NCBI GenBank assembly: GCA_030043455.1
Contig: JASHXQ010000002.1
Coordinates: forward strand, 1-5,406
Reading direction: 5' to 3'
From: Nitrososphaerales archaeon
GTDB taxonomy: Archaea > Thermoproteota > Nitrososphaeria > Nitrososphaerales > CADDZS01
Length of the DNA: 5,406 bases
Below, piece after piece: positions 1 to 5,294 of the stretch (the first letter of the stretch is position 1; each line of letters begins with the position of its first letter). The notes beneath the pieces are model-generated. The model did not search any database. It saw only the letters and a list, made by a program, of their open reading frames with translations, and was not told the origin of the DNA. The translations under genes were made by a program, and so were the position numbers.

Positions 1-339
1 ATCAGCGGAGTCGACATGAGCTACCAGCTGGCACAGGCGTCCAATACCAACTATACCTATGGAGTTTTGATTGAAGAAGTCGTGAGCGGAGGCCCGGCGG
101 CTCAGGCGGGAATCAAGGCGGGAACCCAGACGGTTACTGTCGATGGTCAGCAGTACCTGGTCGGCGGCGACATCATCATTTCTGTGAACGGAACAAAAAT
201 CACCGACAACGACGCTCTCGCGACCTACCTCGCGGAGTACGCCACTTCTGGACAGACTGCGGTATTGGGGATAGTGAGGAATGGCGCCCTGACTACGGTG
301 AATGTCGTGCTGGGCACTCGACCTCCAGTTAGCTCCTAG
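1..339 (+). CDS. HtrA-like serine protease, C-terminal PDZ domain (5' partial)
   Basis: The reading frame is open from the first base (I-S-G-V-D before the first Met at 16) to a TAG at 337-339, so this is the C-terminal end of a longer gene and the Met at 16 is internal. The visible 112 residues form one PDZ domain. They contain a carboxylate-binding-loop-like YGVLIEEV, then the motif GGPAAQAGIKAG, then a short hairpin (TQTVTVDGQQYLVGG), and finally GDIIISVNGTKITDNDALATYL with a closing strand rich in V/L. This order is typical of the PDZ of DegP/HtrA trypsin-like proteases, which act on misfolded or membrane-associated proteins outside the cytoplasm. The hairpin before GGD is, as I recall, common in archaeal and actinobacterial HtrA homologues. 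The protease domain with its His-Asp-Ser triad lies upstream of the window, so proteolytic activity is inferred. A PDZ protein of another class is possible. No functional link to the arginine genes is apparent. Confidence 0.82.
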   Translation: MSGVDMSYQLAQASNTNYTYGVLIEEVVSGGPAAQAGIKAGTQTVTVDGQQYLVGGDIIISVNGTKITDNDALATYLAEYATSGQTAVLGIVRNGALTTVNVVLGTRPPVSS

Positions 340-363
340 TAAGAAATAAATCGTAATCCGGAG

Positions 364-618
364 TTGCGTGACTTAGAGCTCTTGGATTTCGGCAAGATCG
401 AGATCGCTGTCGGGGTTATTCTTGCGATACTCGGAACTATTTTCTCTCTTCAAGGAGTGGGAATAATGGGAGGCAGTTCTTTGATGGACGGGAATGCACT
501 CTTCATTTTCATTGGATCTTTCGTTGCCGTAATTGGGCTGCTCCTTATAGCCCTCGGCCTACGTCCTCCTAAAGCGACAGCTCTAGTTCCGAAGAAACCG
601 GATATTAAACCGGCTTAA
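364..618 (+). CDS. Small two-helix membrane protein, function unknown
   Basis: I do not recognise a named family. The 84-residue product has two hydrophobic segments: residues about 12-34 (IEIAVGVILAILGTIFSLQG, then VGIMG) and about 45-66 (ALFIFIGSFVAVIGLLLIALG). They are joined by a polar turn containing GGSSLMDGN. The tail is basic and proline-rich (RPPKATALVPKKPDIKPA), so by the positive-inside rule both ends are probably cytoplasmic. Small proteins with a SLQG-x-G-x-x-GGS turn and a G-L-R end recur in archaea and actinobacteria, as far as I recall, without assigned function. The start is uncertain. TTG 364 has GGAG immediately beside it, too close for a normal ribosome site, and an in-frame TTG at 382 would still keep both helices. 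The gene begins 24 bases after the HtrA-like gene, so co-transcription is plausible and a membrane-quality-control link is only a guess. It converges on argF with a 13-base gap. Confidence 0.68.
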   Translation: MRDLELLDFGKIEIAVGVILAILGTIFSLQGVGIMGGSSLMDGNALFIFIGSFVAVIGLLLIALGLRPPKATALVPKKPDIKPA

Positions 619-630
619 TTTTTTCTTCGG
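589..630 (+). terminator. Inverted repeat and T-run at the convergent junction
   Basis: CCGAAGAAA at 589-597 is the exact reverse complement of TTTCTTCGG at 622-630. Inside this 9-bp pair, two self-complementary CCGG tetramers (598-601 and 610-613) can form a nested stem. The TAA of the small membrane protein is at 616-618 and is followed at once by TTTTTTCTT (619-627). T-runs are the usual core of archaeal transcription terminators, so this is the likely rightward termination point. Folding and termination are inferred from the repeats alone. Confidence 0.5.
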
Positions 631-645
631 ACTAGTTTCCGAAGA
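624..645 (-). repeat. 7-bp inverted repeat over the argF stop codon
   Basis: TCTTCGG at 624-630 and CCGAAGA at 639-645 are perfect reverse complements separated by 8 bases, and the loop contains the argF stop (CTA on the + strand at 632-634). The left arm is shared with the 589-630 repeat, so the two hairpins exclude each other. On the argF transcript the hairpin is followed by an A-run rather than a U-run, so it is more likely an mRNA 3'-end or processing structure than a classical terminator. Confidence 0.45.
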
Positions 646-1627
646 GCACTTTGTCCTTCTGACTTTTGGGACGGTGGAGCAAGCTGTAGAGAAGCGCTTT
701 TTGCACGTGCAACCGGTTCTCCGCCTCTTGCCATACGACTGATTGGGGGCCATCGATTACCGCGTCGGTGACCTCTTCTCCTCTGTGGGCTGGCAGGCAG
801 TGCATGAAGATCGCATCAGGCTTCGCCAGGGCCATCAATTGCTCGTTCACCTGATACTCCGGGAAAAAAGCTTTCAGGCGAGCCTCCTTTTCTCCGTCGT
901 CACCCATGGAGACGAAGGTATCAGTGAGGACCACGTCTGCGTTCTTCGTCGCCTCTCTTGGATCTTCCACGACTGAAATTTGTGCCCCGCTGAAACTTGC
1001 ATGGTGTTGCGCCTTCTCCAGGGCTTCCTGGAGTGGAGCGTATTGTTTCGGACACGCGACAGTGAGATTCGCTCCTGATAACCCGGCCCCAATCATAAGG
1101 GAATTGCAAACATTGTTGCCGTCTCCAATCCAAGCGATCGACAGTCCCTTCAATTTCTTCTTGGATTGCTTGATGGTCAGATAGTCTGCAAGGGTCTGGC
1201 ACGGATGATAGCGATCTGAAAGAGCGTTAATTATCGGGATGTCCGCGCCCTTGGAAAACTTCACCAGCAGCTCATGTGAGTAGACTCGGGCCGCGATAGC
1301 CTGACAGTAAAGAGATAGTACATGAGAAGTGTCTTCCGGAGTCTCCCCACGCGACAGCTGCATTTCCTTGGAATTCAAGACAACAGCATGCCCTCCCAGC
1401 TCAAACATCGCTACCTCGAAGGAAACTCTTGTTCTCGTGCTCGGCTTCTCGAAAAGAAGGGCGAGTGAAGTCCCGGGAGCCTGATGCAAGAATTTTCTCT
1501 GCTGGCGCTCGGTCTTGAGAACCTCCGCGAGATGGAGAAGAGCCCGGAATTCAGAAGGAGACAGCTCATCCAGCGACAGAAGATCTTTTGAAAAGCCCGA
1601 TCGAAGATCTGAAGCCTGAGTAGTCAT
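632..1627 (-). CDS. argF: Ornithine carbamoyltransferase
   Basis: This cytoplasmic enzyme transfers the carbamoyl group from carbamoyl phosphate to ornithine, giving citrulline in arginine synthesis. With the start at 1627 the protein has 331 residues, usual for the family. The carbamoyl-phosphate domain shows STRTR (63-67), R114/H118 in ARVYSHE, and HPCQ (141-144). The ornithine domain shows GDGNNVCNSL (168-177), the SMG loop TDTFVSMG (235-242), HCLPAHRGEEV (276-286, with Cys277) and R305 in ENRLHVQKAL. The SMG and HCLP motifs separate it from aspartate carbamoyltransferase. I chose ATG 1627 because it overlaps the TGA of the upstream ACT-domain gene as ATGA, has a GGGAG ribosome site 10 bases upstream, and places the conserved fold at the normal distance. 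An open frame back to 1672 would add 15 residues unlike the family and overlap the upstream gene more deeply. The last dozen residues are a variable basic tail. Everything seen supports an active enzyme. Confidence 0.96.
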   Translation of the reverse strand: MTTQASDLRSGFSKDLLSLDELSPSEFRALLHLAEVLKTERQQRKFLHQAPGTSLALLFEKPSTRTRVSFEVAMFELGGHAVVLNSKEMQLSRGETPEDTSHVLSLYCQAIAARVYSHELLVKFSKGADIPIINALSDRYHPCQTLADYLTIKQSKKKLKGLSIAWIGDGNNVCNSLMIGAGLSGANLTVACPKQYAPLQEALEKAQHHASFSGAQISVVEDPREATKNADVVLTDTFVSMGDDGEKEARLKAFFPEYQVNEQLMALAKPDAIFMHCLPAHRGEEVTDAVIDGPQSVVWQEAENRLHVQKALLYSLLHRPKSQKDKVLFGN

Positions 1628-2322
1628 TTCGCGATCGCTCCCTTTTGACGTTTCTTCGTTTTTGCCCGGCATTCGGAGATTAGGTCGGTGAGAGAGGAAA
1701 AAGTTCTCGCCACATCATCCATGCGGATGACAACGATTGTGTCGGTGAAACAACTAACTGTGTCCTCGATATTGACGTGGTTCTCCGCGATCTTGGTATA
1801 CAAGGTCAGTACGACTCCCGGAGTGCGAACGATCTCTTTCGGACTGTGCACGATGATCGCAGCAAGATCCGATTGCTCATCCAGTACGTCGTCGTCGTTG
1901 AATTTTTTGTGGATCTGTTCCAGCAACTTCTGGTCGAAGATCATCGTGATTGCTGAATAACTCTCAGACACCTGCAGGAATTCCTCCTGGTACGTAGCGA
2001 GTATATTTCTTACGGACTCTAGGGCTCTCTTGCTCTTATCCAAGTTCAGTTTCGCCACGTCGGTTCTCACATTGACGACACTTCGACCGATCACACTCTC
2101 AAGGCCTCCCTCCGCTGGTTGGAATCTCGGTTTGGTTCTCTTGACGGAAGTAACGAGCGAATCAAAGTTCACTTTTCTTCCGAGATCTTTTTCGACCTTG
2201 GGCTTGATCAGACGAGCGATAGCAGTATAATTTCCGTACTTTCTACTCAGTGCATCCTGAAGTGATAGATCGTTTTCTATTACTCCTTTCACCACTTTAG
2301 ATATCGAAACGGTGTTGACCAA
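1624..2322 (-). CDS. ACT-domain protein, candidate arginine-pathway regulator
   Basis: I cannot name this 232-residue cytoplasmic protein. Three parts are visible. Residues about 8-63 are helical and basic (DALSRKYGNYTAIARLIKP at 23-41, then VEKDLGRKVNFDSLVTSVKR); they resemble a compact helix-turn-helix-like unit, but not Lrp/AsnC or any bacterial ArgR. Residues about 80-140 (SVVNVRTDVAKL, then SYSAITMIFDQKLLEQI) look like a degenerate ACT-like half. Residues about 153-215 form a likely ACT domain, with strand LAAIIVHS, the turn PGV (168-170), a helix, NHVNIEDTVSC, and DTIVVIRMDD. ACT domains commonly bind amino acids. The C-terminus is strongly basic (KTKKRQKGAIAK). The gene is coupled to argF by an ATGA overlap and diverges from argG, so an amino-acid-sensing role is a reasonable inference but unproved. 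TTG 2322 is preferred because a TGA stop lies three codons upstream; GTG codons at 2295 and 2292 are alternatives. No Shine-Dalgarno precedes TTG 2322. Confidence 0.72.
   Translation of the reverse strand: MVNTVSISKVVKGVIENDLSLQDALSRKYGNYTAIARLIKPKVEKDLGRKVNFDSLVTSVKRTKPRFQPAEGGLESVIGRSVVNVRTDVAKLNLDKSKRALESVRNILATYQEEFLQVSESYSAITMIFDQKLLEQIHKKFNDDDVLDEQSDLAAIIVHSPKEIVRTPGVVLTLYTKIAENHVNIEDTVSCFTDTIVVIRMDDVARTFSSLTDLISECRAKTKKRQKGAIAK
1638..1646 (-). promoter_or_regulatory. Ribosome-binding site for argF inside the upstream gene
   Basis: On the minus strand this reads AAAAGGGAG, complementary to the 3' end of archaeal 16S rRNA, and lies 10 bases before ATG 1627. It falls within the last codons of the ACT-domain gene, so argF is probably translated by re-initiation or coupling at the ATGA overlap. 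It supports the 1627 start over the longer 1672 frame. Confidence 0.65.
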
Positions 2323-2359
2323 TACGGGTCATATCTGACTTTTACCGTCAATAGTGACC
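2315..2359. promoter_or_regulatory. Candidate operator: alternating TGAC/GTCA half-site array
   Basis: Five tetramers alternate in orientation: TGAC 2316, GTCA 2328, TGAC 2336, GTCA 2347 and TGAC 2355. They build two imperfect palindromes, TGACC-N6-GGTCA (2316-2331) and TGAC-N7-GTCA (2336-2350), plus a further half-site TGACC (2355-2359). Like half-sites repeat every 19-20 bases, about two helical turns. A random 45-bp stretch would hold about 0.3 such tetramers. The first palindrome covers the TTG start (2320-2322) of the ACT-domain gene, and the array ends six bases from the TATA element. Binding by the adjacent ACT-domain protein is inference. Confidence 0.5.
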
Positions 2360-2364
2360 AGAAG

Positions 2365-2373
2365 TTATAAAAG
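2365..2373. promoter_or_regulatory. Shared archaeal TATA element for divergent arg transcripts
   Basis: TTATAAAAG matches an archaeal TATA box, and its core TTATAA is self-complementary, so it can be read in both directions (CTTTTATAA on the minus strand). With initiation about 25 bases downstream, argG mRNA would begin near 2393-2395 (leader about 18-20 bases before TTG 2413). The ACT-domain/argF mRNA would begin near 2341-2344 (leader about 20 bases). No better TATA-like element is seen in the 90-bp gap. Use in both directions is inferred from position and symmetry. Confidence 0.55.
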
Positions 2374-2412
2374 CCTATTGCACGAAAGATTGTCTTCGCG
2401 ATCATAAAAGAA

Positions 2413-3666
2413 TTGGCGGAAAAAGTTGTACTAGCGTACTCCGGCGGTCTTGACACTTCCGTGTCGATAAAGTGGATCAAAGAAAAATACGGATTGGATG
2501 TTGTTACCTGCACTGTAGACGTTGGACAGCAGGAAGATCTCTCCGGAATTGGAGAAAGGGGCCGCGAGATCGGAGCAGTAAATCACTATCAAATTGACGC
2601 CAAAGATGAATTCGTCAAGAGGTTTGTTTTCCCCAGCATAAAGGCCAACAGTCTGTATGAAGGCTCCTATCCGCTGAGCACGGCCTTGGCTCGGCCTTTG
2701 CTGGCGGAAAAACTGGTGGAGGTGGCGGAGAAGGAAGGAGCAGTAGCAGTAGCTCACGGATGCACCGGGAAAGGAAACGATCAGGTTCGCTTTGACGTGA
2801 CGATCAAAGCGATGAATCCGGATTTGAAAATCATCGCGCCTGTCAGAGAGTGGAACATGAACCGAGAAGATGAGATTCAGTACGCGCAGAAAAACCACAT
2901 ACCGATCAAGGTGAAGAAATCGATCTTTTCGACAGATCAAAATCTCTGGGGGCGTTCTATTGAATCTGGTCCTCTGGAAGATCCTTACACCGAGCCGCCG
3001 GATGAGGCTTTTGAGTGGTGCGTCCCCGCTAAGAATGCACCGGACAAGCCAGATTATCTGGAGATTGAATTTCAAAAGGGTCTACCGATTTCTGTCGACG
3101 GCCATGCTTCTGCGCCAGTTGAAATGATTCAATACGTGAACCAAAAGGCGGGAATGAACGGGTACGGTGTCGTGGACCACATCGAGGATCGTCTCGTCGG
3201 TATCAAATCGAGAGAGGTTTACGAGAATCCTGCAGCGCTCACGTTCATCAGCGCTCATAAAGATCTGGAAAAGCTGGTCCTCACGCGACACGAGCTAGCC
3301 TTCAAGTCCAAGGTGGAGGAGGAATGGTCATGGCTGGTTTACTCTGGTCTTTGGATGGAGCCTGCGAGATTGGCTCTGGACGCGTTCATCGATACTACTC
3401 AGCAGAGAGTTTCAGGTAAGGTGCGAGTAAAGTTCTACAAGGGTGGCATGAGAGTTGTCGGACGAAAATCCGAGGAATCACTGTACGAGCACAAGCTTTC
3501 GACCTATGACCGGACTTCGACCTTCGATCAGAACGCGGCAGTGGGCTTCATCGAGCTCTGGGGTCTGCCATCCCGTGTGGCAAACGAGAAACTTTCTCCT
3601 CATTCCCGGAGGAAGAAAGCTCCGGTTCCCCTGGTGAAGACTCCCTCTTCCGGGAAGAAATCCTAA
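2413..3666 (+). CDS. argG: Argininosuccinate synthase
   Basis: This cytoplasmic ligase condenses citrulline and aspartate using ATP, giving argininosuccinate, AMP and pyrophosphate; it follows ArgF in the pathway. The ATP-pyrophosphatase loop AYSGGLDTSV is at residues 8-17. Other family blocks are YEGSYPLSTALARP (82-95), the citrulline/aspartate-binding AHGCTGKGNDQVRFD (114-128), APVREWNM (142-149), STDQNLWGRSIE (173-184), and DRLVGIKSREVYENP (259-273), then the C-terminal multimerisation helix. At 417 residues it is slightly longer than the usual roughly 400; the excess is a basic, serine/proline-rich tail (RRKKAPVPLVKTPSSGKKS). TTG 2413 is chosen because it places the P-loop exactly at the family's N-terminus (M-x-x-K-VVLAYSGG) and no ATG or GTG lies in frame upstream before the TAA at 2368. 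No clear Shine-Dalgarno is visible, which fits a short-leader transcript from the TATA element about 45 bases upstream. It probably forms one operon with argH and lysW. Confidence 0.96.
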   Translation: MAEKVVLAYSGGLDTSVSIKWIKEKYGLDVVTCTVDVGQQEDLSGIGERGREIGAVNHYQIDAKDEFVKRFVFPSIKANSLYEGSYPLSTALARPLLAEKLVEVAEKEGAVAVAHGCTGKGNDQVRFDVTIKAMNPDLKIIAPVREWNMNREDEIQYAQKNHIPIKVKKSIFSTDQNLWGRSIESGPLEDPYTEPPDEAFEWCVPAKNAPDKPDYLEIEFQKGLPISVDGHASAPVEMIQYVNQKAGMNGYGVVDHIEDRLVGIKSREVYENPAALTFISAHKDLEKLVLTRHELAFKSKVEEEWSWLVYSGLWMEPARLALDAFIDTTQQRVSGKVRVKFYKGGMRVVGRKSEESLYEHKLSTYDRTSTFDQNAAVGFIELWGLPSRVANEKLSPHSRRKKAPVPLVKTPSSGKKS

Positions 3667-3712
3667 CCGCGAAAAATCCGCGTGGTTTCGAACAAAAAAT
3701 TGAGGAAGGAAG

Positions 3713-3718
3713 AAGGAG
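3713..3718 (+). promoter_or_regulatory. Ribosome-binding site for the upstream argH start
   Basis: AAGGAG lies six bases before TTG 3725 in a purine-rich stretch. A second comparable site, GAGGAG at 3746-3751, lies six bases before an in-frame GTG at 3758, so ribosome-site strength does not settle which argH start is used. Confidence 0.5.
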
Positions 3719-3724
3719 AGATCC

Positions 3725-5290
3725 TTGTCGTCTTTATTTGCGATCGAGGAGACTGCTGTGAAAAATAGTAAGGAAAACATCCTCCACAAGGCCCGGCTGG
3801 GCACCTTTTCGGACGAGGCTTCAAAGTACACCTCTTCGATTGATTTAGACGGTCGTCTGCTCGCTTCTGTTATCAAGATCAATACCGCCCACATGGTAAT
3901 GCTGGTGGAGCAGGGTGTCGTTAATCCAGAAGTGGCGGGGAAAATTCTTTCCGCCCTAATTGGAGTACCACAGAAGTTGGAAATGCATGACGATCTGGAA
4001 GACGTTCACATGAACGTCGAGAATTTCGTGATCTCCAAGATCGGAATCGAAGCTGGAGGCATGATGAACCTGGCAAAGAGCCGCAATGATCAGGTAGCTA
4101 CAGCTCTCCGAATGGTTCTTCGTGACCAATTGATCCTTCTCGGGGAGGCTATGATCTCTATGGAAAAAGCCCTGCTCGATGGAGCAAGGAAGTATGCGGA
4201 AGATTCTTTTCCGGGTTATACTCATCTGCAGAGAGGCCAACCCGTAACTCTGGGGCACCATTTCCTGGCATATTTTGGCTCGCTGGACCGGGACTTTGCC
4301 CGACTCGTGGACTGCTACCTGCGAACTGATCTTTCACCGATGGGAGCAGGGGCCTTGGCTTCTACAGGGGTGAAAATCAACCGTGAAAGGGTAGCTGAGC
4401 TCCTGGGCTTTCCCTCAATTCTCGAAAACTCTCTTGACGCAGTCTCTTCGAGAGATTTTGCTACAGAGGCGATCTATCTCTGCGCTCAGAGCATGATGGA
4501 TTTGAGCCGGCTGGCGGAAGAGTTGATCCTGTGGAGCACTCAAGAGTTTTCTTTCGCAGAAATGTCCAACGAATTCTCGTCAACTTCCAGCATGATGCCT
4601 CAGAAGAAGAATGCCATAGTTCCGGAGATCTTCAGGGCGAGATCCAGTCAGGTCCTGGCTGATCTCGTTGGGGCGATGGGAATTGTAAAGTCTCTTCCCC
4701 TGAGCTACAATTTGGATCTTCAGGAACTTACCCGAAATCTCTGGAGTGCCACTGACAAGACTTTGTCATCGGTTGCAATTCTGGCGGAGGTAGTTGAGGG
4801 GACAAAGTTCGATACAAAGAGAATTGGTGAGTCGATCGCTTCCGACGAGTATCTTTTCGCCACCGAACTCGCTGACTATTTGGTGCAAAAGTATGGAGTG
4901 CCTTTTCGAGAAGCTCACTCCCGCGTTGGTGAGCTCGTAAAGTTTGCAGCCGAGGAAGGAAAAACTCGTGCCCAGTTTACGGGATTGAATCTGAACAAAG
5001 TGAAGGAAATTCTCGGGGTAAATTTGAGTGCGGATGAACTCTCGTCGATCATTGACCCGACAAGGGTTCTTTTCAAAAGAAAAGCGACGGGATCTCCGAA
5101 TCCTGACTTGGTGCTCGATGCTTGCAGGGTTGGGGAGAAGGAGGTCAAAAAACACGAAGCCACGCTGGAAGCCTTTGAACGCGAAATTGCAGATGCAGGG
5201 AAGAAGTTGGAAGTCGCTGTCCAAAAGATCCACAAAGGCAATCGAGATGAAAGAGGTAAGCTGTCGAAAATTCCGGAGGTGAAAAAGTAG
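3725..5290 (+). CDS. argH: Argininosuccinate lyase
   Basis: This cytoplasmic lyase of the fumarase/aspartase superfamily splits argininosuccinate into arginine and fumarate, the last step of the pathway. Numbering from TTG 3725, the hallmarks are EDVHMNVE (92-99), KSRNDQVATALR (118-129), the catalytic-histidine block GYTHLQRGQPVTLGHH (164-179), LSPMGAGALASTG (203-215), and the mobile signature loop TSSMMPQKKN (287-296), with Ser288/Ser289 covering the catalytic serine, followed by Glu301. The loop has Thr where many enzymes have Gly (GSS) and Ala where Pro usually follows KKN. The protein is 521 residues against a usual 450-490. The excess is a charged, probably coiled C-terminal segment (about 470-521) and possibly the N-terminus. 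GTG 3758 has its own GAGGAG site and would give 510 residues starting MKNSKENILHKARLG, nearer to the family, so either start is possible. It lies 58 bases after argG and 4 bases before lysW, consistent with one operon. Confidence 0.95.
   Translation: MSSLFAIEETAVKNSKENILHKARLGTFSDEASKYTSSIDLDGRLLASVIKINTAHMVMLVEQGVVNPEVAGKILSALIGVPQKLEMHDDLEDVHMNVENFVISKIGIEAGGMMNLAKSRNDQVATALRMVLRDQLILLGEAMISMEKALLDGARKYAEDSFPGYTHLQRGQPVTLGHHFLAYFGSLDRDFARLVDCYLRTDLSPMGAGALASTGVKINRERVAELLGFPSILENSLDAVSSRDFATEAIYLCAQSMMDLSRLAEELILWSTQEFSFAEMSNEFSSTSSMMPQKKNAIVPEIFRARSSQVLADLVGAMGIVKSLPLSYNLDLQELTRNLWSATDKTLSSVAILAEVVEGTKFDTKRIGESIASDEYLFATELADYLVQKYGVPFREAHSRVGELVKFAAEEGKTRAQFTGLNLNKVKEILGVNLSADELSSIIDPTRVLFKRKATGSPNPDLVLDACRVGEKEVKKHEATLEAFEREIADAGKKLEVAVQKIHKGNRDERGKLSKIPEVKK
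5275..5282 (+). promoter_or_regulatory. Strong ribosome-binding site for lysW within argH
   Basis: GGAGGTGA is a full eight-base complement to the typical 3' end of archaeal 16S rRNA (UCACCUCC). It sits in the last codons of argH, 12 bases before ATG 5295. It is the longest ribosome-site match seen in the window, which suggests that lysW is translated at a high rate and partly independently of argH. Confidence 0.65.
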
Positions 5291-5294
5291 AGAA

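Noticed and set aside
340..363. Promoter for the small membrane protein in the AT-rich AAGAAATAAAT stretch
   Set aside because: It is not a convincing TATA box, and its predicted start would fall after TTG 364. Co-transcription with the upstream gene is as likely.
1628..1672. A 15-residue N-terminal extension of ArgF
   Set aside because: The added residues do not resemble the family and overlap the ACT-domain gene. ATG 1627 has the ATGA overlap and a well-spaced GGGAG site.
2431..3075. A 214-codon open frame antisense to argG
   Set aside because: Its product is low-complexity with no recognisable domain, and it lies fully opposite a clear argG with all family motifs. It is a shadow frame.
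3667..3685. Short CGCG inverted repeat after argG as a terminator
   Set aside because: The stem is only 4-5 bp with a bulge and no T-run follows. argH lies 58 bases on with good ribosome sites, so read-through is expected.
4766..5233. Antisense open frames opposite the 3' half of argH
   Set aside because: They mirror the argH codon pattern, show no domain and have no ribosome site. argH is intact on the other strand.
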